This document shows, in pieces, positions 52,060 through 59,900 of a stretch of 64,000 bases of DNA. The first letter of the stretch is position 1. Each line of letters starts with the position of its first letter. Source of the DNA: Hymenobacter sp. BT559 (GTDB lineage Bacteria > Bacteroidota > Bacteroidia > Cytophagales > Hymenobacteraceae); the NCBI RefSeq assembly GCF_017571525.1, contig NZ_JAGETY010000005.1, positions 248,001 through 312,000 of the forward strand. Direction: 5' to 3'. The notes below the pieces were generated by a model. It was not told the origin of the DNA. It saw only the letters and a list, made by a program, of their open reading frames with translations, and ran no database searches. A program made the translations under genes and the position numbers.

Positions 52060-52082
52060 TAAATGTATGAAAGAAATTTCAT
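52060..52082. promoter_or_regulatory. Operator and -7-like element upstream of the sulfur regulator
   Basis: On the minus strand TACATTTA (52060-52067) is one base from TAnnTTTG, and the palindrome ATGAAAGAAATTTCAT (52067-52082, 6-bp arms) abuts it. Binding there would block the regulator's own promoter. Confidence 0.62.
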
Positions 52083-52195
52083 GTGTTAAGCGGCCCCTGG
52101 CCAATTTAAGTTCCGGGGTAGTTCACTAAACGGCTACCTGGCAGCGTTAGGGACGGGCTAGCCAGCTGGGCGTGCCAAGCCCGGGTGTTCTATCG

Positions 52196-52203
52196 TACCT
52201 TTG
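52196..52203 (+). promoter_or_regulatory. Promoter -7 element of mreB
   Basis: TACCTTTG fits TAnnTTTG and ends 41 bases before the mreB ATG. Confidence 0.62.
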
Positions 52204-52244
52204 TTTCTTGCTACTGCTTCCTATTCCTGGCTAAGCTATCTTAA

Positions 52245-53270
52245 ATGGGGTTCTTCAATTTTCTGACCAGCGACATTGCCATTGACCTAGGCACTGCCAA
52301 TACGCTAATCATTCACAATGACAAGATTGTGGTGGACGAGCCGAGCATCATTGCCAAAGACCGCACTACCAATAAAGTCATCGCGGTGGGCTCTAAAGCC
52401 CAGCAGATGCACGAGAAGACGCACGATAATATTAAAACTATCCGGCCGCTGAAGGATGGCGTAATTGCCGACTTCCACGCCGCCGAAGAGATGATAAAGG
52501 GCCTCATCCGGCTCATCGACACGCGCAACCGGCTGTTTCAGCCCTCGCACCGCATGGTCATCTGCATTCCCTCGGGCATCACGGAGGTAGAGAAGCGCGC
52601 CGTGCGCGACTCGGCCGAGCATGCCGGGGCTAAGGAAGTGTGGATGATTCAGGAGCCCATGGCGGCGGCCATCGGTATCGGCATCGACGTGGAGCAGCCC
52701 GTGGGCTCGATGATTATTGACATCGGGGGTGGTACCACCGAGATTGCCGTGATTGCGCTGTCGGGCATTGTGTGCGACCAGTCTATCAAGACGGCCGGCG
52801 ACGTATTCAACCAGGACATTCTCGACTACATGCGCCGGCAGCACAACCTGCTCATCGGCGAGCGCTCGGCCGAGCGCATCAAAATCGAGGTAGGCGCGGC
52901 CCTCACCGAGCTCGACAACCCACCCGCCGACTACGAGGTGCGCGGCCGCGACCTGATGACGGGCATCCCGAAGGTTATCAAGGTAACGTCGTCGGAAATC
53001 GCCATTGCCCTCGATAAGTCGGTGGCCAAAATTGAGGAAGCTGTGCTCAAGGCGCTGGAAATCAGCCCACCCGAACTGTCGGCCGATATCTACGAAAACG
53101 GTATTCACCTCACCGGCGGCGGCGCGCTGCTGCGCGGCCTCGACAAGCGCCTGGCCGCCAAAACCAAGCTGCCCATCCACATTGCCGAAGACCCGCTGCG
53201 CGCCGTGGTGCGCGGCACCGGCAAGGCTATCAAGGACATTCAGGGCTTCCGGGGCGTTCTTTTAACCTAA
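52245..53270 (+). CDS. mreB: Rod-shape actin homologue MreB
   Basis: Cytoplasmic actin-like ATPase that guides the elongation machinery. The 341 residues include all actin-fold motifs: IAIDLGTANTLIIH (phosphate 1), MVICIPSGITEVEKRAVRDSAEHAGAKEVWMIQEPMAAAIGIG, IIDIGGGTTEIAVIALSGI (phosphate 2) and GIHLTGGGALLRGLDKRL (adenosine). It is first in mreBCD; a long palindromic repeat separates it from mreC. Confidence 0.97.
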   Translation: MGFFNFLTSDIAIDLGTANTLIIHNDKIVVDEPSIIAKDRTTNKVIAVGSKAQQMHEKTHDNIKTIRPLKDGVIADFHAAEEMIKGLIRLIDTRNRLFQPSHRMVICIPSGITEVEKRAVRDSAEHAGAKEVWMIQEPMAAAIGIGIDVEQPVGSMIIDIGGGTTEIAVIALSGIVCDQSIKTAGDVFNQDILDYMRRQHNLLIGERSAERIKIEVGAALTELDNPPADYEVRGRDLMTGIPKVIKVTSSEIAIALDKSVAKIEEAVLKALEISPPELSADIYENGIHLTGGGALLRGLDKRLAAKTKLPIHIAEDPLRAVVRGTGKAIKDIQGFRGVLLT

Positions 53271-53276
53271 TATTCT

Positions 53277-53366
53277 GTCATGCTGACGAAGGAAGCATCT
53301 TGTCAGGTCGGAGTTAGCAGTAAGCTACTTCTACCCTGGCAAGATGCTTCCTTCGTCAGCATGACA
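53277..53366. repeat. Dispersed palindromic repeat between mreB and mreC
   Basis: Arms TGTCATGCTGACGAAGGAAG and CTTCCTTCGTCAGCATGACA, each extended by GCATCTTG/CAAGATG-type sequence, around a central loop. The longest and best-preserved copy of the GTCATGCTGA family here. It ends seven bases before the mreC ATG. Confidence 0.88.
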
Positions 53367-53373
53367 CCTGTTT

Positions 53374-54411
53374 ATGCGTAATCTCATCGCGTTTCTGCTG
53401 CGCTTCCAGGGGGTGATGCTCTTTGTGCTGCTGGAAGTGGTGAGCCTGTTTTTGTTTATAACCAATAGCTCGTACCAGCGGGCGGCGTTTTTCAATTCGG
53501 CTAATGCCTACGCGGGCGCCGTGCTGGCCCGCCGCACGCAGATAGCCGACTACTTCCGGCTCGATGAGCTGAACCGCCAATTGCTGGCCGATAACGCTAA
53601 GCTGCGCCAGCAGCTTTATCCGCCCGATTTCTCGCGCCGCGAGGCCGATTCGCTGCCGGTAGGACGCGACACGCTGGGCCACCTCATCTACCGCCACTTG
53701 CGGCCCGACCCTAGCCAGGCGCTGGCAGCGGCGACCGCGCCCGGCCTGGGGCAAAATGCGAAGCCCAAAAAACCGAATGCGCTGGCGCGCCCCGATACCC
53801 TGCTGCTGGGCGGCGCCAAGCTAGCCACCCACGACGCCGACTACCCCTTGGTAGCGGCGCGGGTGCTCAATAACTCGCTGCGGGCCGTAGATAACTACCT
53901 GACCCTGAACGTGGGCACCGCCGATGGCGTGCAGCCCGGGCTAGGGGTGCTGAGCGCCGCGGGGGTGGTGGGGCAGGTAAAATCGGCCAGCGCCCACTAC
54001 GCCACGGTGTTTTCGCTGCTGCACTCGAAGATGGCCATTGCGGCTAAAATCAAGCGCGACGGTACCTTTGGCAGCGTGAAATGGCCCGGGGAAGATTACA
54101 GCCACGCGCTGCTCGACTACATTCCGCGCCAGAACCGCCTGGTGCGCGGCGACTCGGTGGTGACGTCGGGCTACAACGCGGTGTTTCCGGAAGGCGTATT
54201 TATCGGCACCGTCGAGTCGTTTGTGAAGGAGCCCGATAAGAATTTCTGGACGGTGCACCTGCGGCTAGGGGTCGATTTCAGCCGCCTCACCTACGTGTAC
54301 GTGGTGCACAACCGCCCGCGCACCGAGCGCGACTCGCTCGAAACGGCCCTCACGGCGCCCGAGCCCGCCCCGGTCAAGCCCGCCAAACAACCTACCCGCC
54401 CTACCCGATGA
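53374..54411 (+). CDS. mreC: Rod shape-determining protein MreC
   Basis: Bitopic periplasmic scaffold of the elongasome, 345 residues. One membrane helix (MLFVLLEVVSLFLFI, ~15-30), a coiled-coil region (DELNRQLLADNAKLRQQL) and beta domains with GVLSAAGVVGQVKSASAHYATVFSLLHSKMAIAAKIKRDG, VVTSGYNAVFPEGVFIG. The C-terminal tail is Pro-rich. A family-typical insertion between coiled coil and beta domain is long (about residues 90-150). It overlaps mreD by four bases. Confidence 0.93.
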   Translation: MRNLIAFLLRFQGVMLFVLLEVVSLFLFITNSSYQRAAFFNSANAYAGAVLARRTQIADYFRLDELNRQLLADNAKLRQQLYPPDFSRREADSLPVGRDTLGHLIYRHLRPDPSQALAAATAPGLGQNAKPKKPNALARPDTLLLGGAKLATHDADYPLVAARVLNNSLRAVDNYLTLNVGTADGVQPGLGVLSAAGVVGQVKSASAHYATVFSLLHSKMAIAAKIKRDGTFGSVKWPGEDYSHALLDYIPRQNRLVRGDSVVTSGYNAVFPEGVFIGTVESFVKEPDKNFWTVHLRLGVDFSRLTYVYVVHNRPRTERDSLETALTAPEPAPVKPAKQPTRPTR

Positions 54412-54935
54412 GTGTGCTAGGGGTACTCGTGCGGCAGTTGCTGCGCTTCGGGCTGTATGCCGGCATGCAGGTGTTCATTGTGGGGCAGCTCTCGCTATTT
54501 GGGCTGGGCTGGTGCTTTTTGTACCTGGGCTTCGTACTGTTTTTACCACTAGGCACACCCATCGTCTTGCAGCTGCTGCTGGGCTTTGGCATGGGGCTAG
54601 CCATGGATATCAGCTATGATACCGGTGGGCTGCACGCCGCCGCGGCCGTGCTGCTGGCCTACCTGCGCCCCTGGGTGCTGCGCCTGCTCACCCCGCGCGA
54701 CGGCTACGATGCCCAGGACACCGTGAACGTGCACCAGATGGGCTGGCAGTGGTTTATGGTGTACCTGCTGCTGCTCGTGAGCTTGCACCACGTGGCCTAT
54801 TTCTTTCTGGAGTTGGGCTCGTTTCAGCACCCGCTGCTCACGCTGGCTAGGGTAGGGGTGAGCATCCTGTTCACAAGCACCGCTTTGCTGATTGTGCAGC
54901 TGCTGTTCTTCCCGGTGCGGCGCACGCGCAGCTAG
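54408..54935 (+). CDS. mreD: Rod shape-determining protein MreD
   Basis: A 175-residue inner-membrane protein with about five helices (VFIVGQLSLFGLGWCFLYLGFVLFLPLG, LLLGFGMGLAMDISYDTGGLHAAAAVLLAYLRPWVLRLL). The GxxMDxxYxxGGxHAAA pattern is typical of Bacteroidota MreD. Start ATG overlaps the mreC stop (ATGA). Its stop overlaps the convergent arsC gene by four bases. Confidence 0.9.
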   Translation: MSVLGVLVRQLLRFGLYAGMQVFIVGQLSLFGLGWCFLYLGFVLFLPLGTPIVLQLLLGFGMGLAMDISYDTGGLHAAAAVLLAYLRPWVLRLLTPRDGYDAQDTVNVHQMGWQWFMVYLLLLVSLHHVAYFFLELGSFQHPLLTLARVGVSILFTSTALLIVQLLFFPVRRTRS

Positions 54936-55360
54936 GCCGGGAAATACTGCCGCGCAAAATCCTGGGCGTAAGCCTTCACTTGGTCGCGCACCGCCCGAAA
55001 CTGCCCTAGCACTTCTTCTGCGCTGCCCGTGGCCTTGGCGGGGTCCGGAAAATTGTGGTGCAGCTTTTGGGCCGAGGAAGGAAATACCGGGCATACTTCC
55101 TGGGCGTGGTCGCACACGGTGAGCACGTAGGCAAACGGTACGGCGGCATACTCCTCCACATGGTTGCTGGTGTGGTGCGCAATGTCAACGCCATCTTCGG
55201 CCATCACCTGCACCGCGCGGGGGTTGAGGCCGTGGGTTTCGACCCCGGCCGAGTACACGGCGGCGCGCTCACTGAGGAGCTGTTGCAAATAGCCGTGCAG
55301 CAACTGGCTGCGGCACGAGTTGCCGGTGCACAGCACCAGGATGTTTGGGGGGCTAGCCAT
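54932..55360 (-). CDS. arsC: Arsenate reductase, low-molecular-weight phosphatase (thioredoxin) type
   Basis: Reduces arsenate to arsenite. The 142-residue protein has the P-loop CTGNSCRS (C11, C16) and the resolving cysteines C83 and C90 in TVCDHAQEVCPVFP, matching the C10-C82-C89 set of thioredoxin-coupled ArsC. HHNFPDPAKATGS is the general-acid loop. It is the last gene of the minus-strand arsenic module. No arsenite efflux gene follows; the next DNA is the convergent mreD. Confidence 0.93.
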   Translation of the reverse strand: MASPPNILVLCTGNSCRSQLLHGYLQQLLSERAAVYSAGVETHGLNPRAVQVMAEDGVDIAHHTSNHVEEYAAVPFAYVLTVCDHAQEVCPVFPSSAQKLHHNFPDPAKATGSAEEVLGQFRAVRDQVKAYAQDFARQYFPA

Positions 55361-55417
55361 AGTGAGCTAAGTAATAGTAAGGTGAATACAAAGAGCCAGG
55401 CAGTTAAGGCCGGCGTA

Positions 55418-55942
55418 CTATGCCGAAAGAGGCTGGGTCGCTGCCCCCACCACGCTGCTGCGGCGCTCCAGCAGCAGGGTATCGCGCCACTGCCCGTGTA
55501 GCTGGCTGATGCGCTCGCGCCGGCCCACCGTGCGAAAACCCTGGCTGGCGTGCAGCGCCAGGCTAGCCGCGTTTTCGGGAAAGATACCGGCTTGCAGCGT
55601 CCACAGGCCGTGCTGCTCCGACTCGGCTACCAGGGCGGCCAGCAGCTGCCGGCCCACGCCCTGGCCCCGCGCCTCGGCCGCGATGTAGATGCTCACTTCG
55701 GCCACGCCCGCATACACGCAGCGGCTCGATACCGGCGAGAGCGCCGCCCAGCCCAGCACCTGGCCCTCGGCCGTGGCGGCCACGAGGCGGCAGTGGGCCA
55801 GGTGGCTGGCATTCCAGGCTTCCCAGCCGGGGGCCTCGGTGGTGAAGGTGGCCTGGCCGGTGGCTATGCCGGCTTCGTAGATGGCCCGCACGGCCGGCCA
55901 GTGCGCGGCGGCCAGCGCCTGGATGGTGAATGCGGTAGTCAT
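55418..55942 (-). CDS. GNAT acetyltransferase (phosphinothricin/ArsN1-like)
   Basis: A 174-residue acetyltransferase. IQALAAAHWPAVRAIYEAGIATGQATFTTEAPGWEAW is the N-terminal block of the phosphinothricin N-acetyltransferase group, and AEARGQGVGRQLLAALVAESE is the acetyl-CoA loop. ArsN1, in arsenic operons, belongs to this group and acetylates arsinothricin; the arsenic neighbours make that reading attractive, but substrate is not provable here. ATG at 55942 is used; the long upstream frame overlaps the previous gene. Confidence 0.82.
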   Translation of the reverse strand: MTTAFTIQALAAAHWPAVRAIYEAGIATGQATFTTEAPGWEAWNASHLAHCRLVAATAEGQVLGWAALSPVSSRCVYAGVAEVSIYIAAEARGQGVGRQLLAALVAESEQHGLWTLQAGIFPENAASLALHASQGFRTVGRRERISQLHGQWRDTLLLERRSSVVGAATQPLSA

Positions 55943-55986
55943 GCCGAAGAAGTAAGTGTTGGGTAGGCTCGGTTCTATAAGATGCC

Positions 55987-56445
55987 CTAGCAGCACCCGC
56001 CGCCGGGCGTGCAGCAGGCCGTTTGTAGCTGGGGCAGTTCCAAGCTGAACGCCGGTACACCGCACGCATCTTGCGCCAGGCAAGCCGTTTGCTTGGGCGT
56101 GAGCTGAAAATCGGTGCCATCGAAGGCCAGGCCAAACTTGCCAATCGTGGCCTGCTGGTACTCTACTTCGATGTCCAGGTCCTCGCTGCCCAAAATGCGC
56201 TCGGAGAGCTGCAAGATGTGCAGAAATTTTTGCGGGGCTAGCCGATGGTCGTAGTCGCCCGCTTCCCAAAGCTGAAAATTGGCCACGGTTTCGCGCCGCT
56301 CCACGCCGCCGCAGTCAATAAAGTGCTTGGTTACCAAGCCCACTTCGGTCACGTGAAAGTGGCTGGGCAGATAGGTGCCATCGGGCAGCCGAAAGTTCAC
56401 GGCGGTCAGGCTAGCCAGGGCCTGCTTCATTTCGGAGATACGCAT
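55987..56445 (-). CDS. DUF6428-like protein of the arsenic module
   Basis: A 152-residue protein found next to arsR in many Bacteroidota to my knowledge. It begins MRISEMKQALASLTAVNFRLPDGTYLPSHFHVTEVG, then KHFIDCGGVERRETVANFQLWEAGDYDHRLAP, both conserved in DUF6428. The end is unusual for its cysteines: TACCTPGGGCC, a possible thiol-metal site that could bind arsenite (inference). Its function is unknown. It starts 25 bases after the ArsR gene. Confidence 0.78.
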   Translation of the reverse strand: MRISEMKQALASLTAVNFRLPDGTYLPSHFHVTEVGLVTKHFIDCGGVERRETVANFQLWEAGDYDHRLAPQKFLHILQLSERILGSEDLDIEVEYQQATIGKFGLAFDGTDFQLTPKQTACLAQDACGVPAFSLELPQLQTACCTPGGGCC

Positions 56446-56470
56446 AATAAGTAAGGGAAAAGAGTAAAAA

Positions 56471-56821
56471 TTAGCACCCGCAGGCCGCTTCCGGCCCGCA
56501 GGCGGGGCTAGCAGTGGCGGCCTCAAAAAAGCTCAGGAACTGCTGCTGCACCTGCCGCAGCAGCGCGGTATTGAGGCAGTAGCACACGGTGAGTCCGTCG
56601 ATTTCGCCGCGTATCAAATCCAGCGCCTTCAGCTCTTGCAAATGCTGAAACACGGTGGTGCGCGCCAGGGGCAGCTCGGCGGCGATGTCGCCCGAGATGC
56701 AGGTGGTTTTGCTGGCCAGCAGCTGCACGATGGCCACCCGCGCCGGATGGGCCAGGGCTTTGGCCACGCGCGCCAGCTGCTGCTGCTCGGCGGTGAAGGC
56801 GGCGGTTTTGGCGAAGGACAT
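56471..56821 (-). CDS. ArsR-family repressor of the arsenic module
   Basis: A 116-residue winged-helix repressor. The recognition region is ISGDIAAELPLARTTVFQHLQELKALDLIRGEIDG. Cysteines C41, C80, C82 (TVCYC) and a C-terminal CGPEAACGC (C108, C114, C116) offer several thiols for arsenite binding. A palindrome overlapping its own -7 promoter element indicates autorepression. It heads the order arsR, DUF6428, GNAT, arsC, and is divergent from the macroglobulin gene. Confidence 0.88.
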   Translation of the reverse strand: MSFAKTAAFTAEQQQLARVAKALAHPARVAIVQLLASKTTCISGDIAAELPLARTTVFQHLQELKALDLIRGEIDGLTVCYCLNTALLRQVQQQFLSFFEAATASPACGPEAACGC

Positions 56822-56844
56822 GCGAGACGTTGAAAGCTATGCCG

Positions 56845-56870
56845 CAAATATACGTCATACTATGTCGTAT
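56845..56870 (-). promoter_or_regulatory. Promoter overlapped by a palindromic operator (arsenic regulator)
   Basis: On the minus strand TATATTTG (56845-56852) is a perfect TAnnTTTG. ATACGTCATACTATGTCGTA(T) at 56850-56870 is a near-perfect 21-bp palindrome overlapping it, 28 bases from the arsR start. Confidence 0.68.
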
Positions 56871-56993
56871 TTTAACGTCATAGGGAAAATCTGTTTAAAA
56901 AGTCAGCTGCCCCGCCCATAACTGGCTACCGTGTGCACTTGGCCTAGTTCTGGCATCTTTGAGGCGATAACCCCGGCCGTATGGCCCGACCTT

Positions 56994-59900
56994 ATGCGCT
57001 ACCTCCTCCTGTTCTGCTGCTTGCTGATGACTGCTCTCCTTGCCGACTCGGCCGCGCCGGGGCCGCCCTCGCCCTTCGCGGCGCAGTGGAAGAAAATAGA
57101 CACCCTGCTGGGCAAGGAGCAAACCGCTAGTGCCGCCCCGCTGGTCGAAAAAATCTGCCAGCAGGCCAGGCGTGAGCACAACGCCCCGGCCTACGTGCGG
57201 GCATTGCTCTATAAAATCAGGCTGCTCTCAACCAAGGAAAACGACGCCGACGAAAAAGCCATCGCGCTGCTCGAAGGCGACCTGAAAACGGCGCAGTTTC
57301 CGGCGCGTCCCATTCTGCACTCGCTGCTGGCGGGCCTGTATGCCAACTATTACAACGAGCACCGCTACCAGCTCTACGAGCGCACTGGCGGCGCGGCGCC
57401 CACCGCCGACCAGACCACGCCCGGCCGGGCCGATGGCGGCACCAGCCTCGCCACCTGGGATGCTGGCCGGCTAGGGGCCGCCATCGTGCGGCACTACCAG
57501 CAGTCGGTAGCCGATGAGCCGGCCCGCCAGCTCAAAACGACCCTAGCCGACCTCGGCGACCTGGCCATCGGCGGCGATGCTGAGGGCCGTGCCCTGCGCC
57601 CCACGCTCTACGACCTGCTGGCCCAGCGCGCCATCGCGGGGTTGCAAAACCAGGAGCTATACATCACCAAGCCCGAACAGCAGTGGCAGCCCACTGAGCC
57701 TAAGCTGTTCGGCAGCGCCCAAGAATTTGCCGCGCTAAAGCTGGTGGCCCCGGCCGCCGACTCGCTCAACGGCCCGTTGCTGGCGCTGCGGCTGTTGCAG
57801 CGCCTCACAGCCGCCAGGCTGGCGGCCGGTAACCCCGCCGCTCTGGCTGACGTGGACTTGCAGCGGCTGGACTACGTGCATGGCTTGGTGCAGGGCATCG
57901 ACTTGGCTAGCCAGTACGAGCCCGCGCTAGGTAGGCTAGCCGAGCAGTATAAGGCCTTGCCCATCAGTGCCGAGTTTGTGGCCCGGCAGGCCGAAGCCCG
58001 GCACGAAGCCACAGATGAAGTGGCCGCCGTGGCCCTTACGCGGGTGGCCGAGGCGCGCTTCCCGAAGTCGCGCGGTGCAGCCCAGGCGCGGCAGCTGCGC
58101 GGCAGCATCGAGCAGCCCGAGCTAGCCTTTACGGCCGCCGATGTGGTGGTGCCCGGCCAGCCCTGGCGCCTCGACCTCACGGCCCGCAACGTAACCGAGC
58201 TGCACGCCTGGGCCTACCGCATCACGGCCAAAGAATGGCAGCAAGGCACTGGCTACGACTCCCAAAACCGCCCGCTGGCTAAGCGCTTTGCCCGCGCCCT
58301 CAAAGCAGCGCCGGCCGCCACCTGGGCCGTGCCGCTGCCCGCTAGCCCTACCGATTATAAAGAGCAGAAGCTGGCGGCGGCCGGCGCCGCCCTGCCGGCC
58401 GGCTACTACCTCATCTTGCTCAGCAATAAGGCGCAGCTTTCGACTGACCCGACCGCACAGGCCGCGCCGGCTGGCGCTGTCACGGCCTGTGCTATGCTGG
58501 GGGCTAGCCAGCTCAGCCTCGTGCACCGCACCAATGCCAGCACCGGCGCCACGGCTCTGCTGCTCGACCGGGCTAGCGGCGTGCCGCTGGCGGGGGTGAA
58601 AAACCAGGCCACCTTCAACGTCTATAACCGCACCACCCAGCACGACGACCGCCGCCTCGGTGACGTGCTGGCCACCAGCGCCACCGGTGAGGTAGAGCTG
58701 CCCGGCCCCAACCAGGCCAATGACGCGCTGGGCCGCGAGCAGCTCAGCAGCGTGCGCTCGTGGCTGGGCCGCGATACGCTATTCACCGCCCTCAATTCCT
58801 ACTACTTCCCCGGCCGCCAGAACGAGGTGGAGGCGCCCCAGCGCCGCACCTTCCTCTTCACCGACCGCGCTATGTACCGGCCGGGGCAGACGCTGTATTT
58901 TAAAGGTATTCTGACTCAAAGCAAGGGCGGCAAGGCCAGCCTGCTCACCGGCCAGCCCGTGAGCCTGCGCCTCGTGGACGTGAACGGCCAGACCGTGCAA
59001 ACGCTGAATCTTACCACCTCTGATTTCGGCTCCTTCAACGGCTCCCTGAGCTTGCCCACCGGCCTGCTCAACGGCGAAATGCAGCTGCAAACCGATGCCG
59101 GCAGCCTCGCCTTTGCGGTGGAAGACTACAAGCGGCCGACCTTCCTAGTTATGCTCGACTCAGTGCCCGGCCGCCCGCAACTCGGCCAGCCCCTGACTAT
59201 CAATGGCCGCGCCCGCGCCTATGCCGGCCAGGCCACCGACGGGGCTAGCGTGAAATATCACATCACGCGCCGCGAGCTGTTGCCGCTCTTTAACGTTGCG
59301 CTTTACGGCAGCCGGGCAATGTACCCGGGCGGGGGCAGAAGCCAGGAAATCGCCCACGGCACCACCACTACCGATGCCGAGGGCCGCTTTGCTATCACTT
59401 TCACGCCGCCGCTGGTGCCCAGGCAGCCGGCCCGGGGCAGTTGGGAGCCGGGTTTTCTGTTTGAGATAACCGCCGACGTGACCGACGCGGCCGGTGAAAC
59501 CCGCACCGGCACCCGCCACGTGGTAATGGGCCGCAACCCGCTCAGCCTGCGCCTCGCCGGCCCCGGCCAGGCCGATAAGGCCGCACTGCCCACCTTCACG
59601 CTGCTCGGCACCAATGCTACCGGCGAGCCGCTGCCCGCTACTGGCACGTTGCGTTTGCTAGCGCGTCGCTACCGCCCCAATCTGCCCGGCGTACCCGGTC
59701 CCGCCCCCGAAACGACGGATAACGAGCTGCCCGCCGAGCTGGTCAAAACGTTGCCCTTCGACACCCACGCCAGCCCTGTGCTCGACCTGAAGGCCGCCCT
59801 GGCTAACCTGCCCACCGGCCGCTACCGCCTCGAAGCCCAGGCCGCCGGCGCCGACTCGGCCCGCGCCCGCCTCGATTTCACGCTCTTCGATTCCAACGCC

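Noticed and set aside
52305..53180. 291-codon minus-strand open frame opposite mreB
   Set aside because: Antisense shadow of a certain gene.
55943..56269. N-terminal extension of the GNAT open frame
   Set aside because: It overlaps the DUF6428 gene, and the conserved acetyltransferase begins at the ATG at 55942.
56931..56993. GTG start giving a longer macroglobulin
   Set aside because: The ATG at 56994 gives an immediate signal peptide; the extension would bury it.
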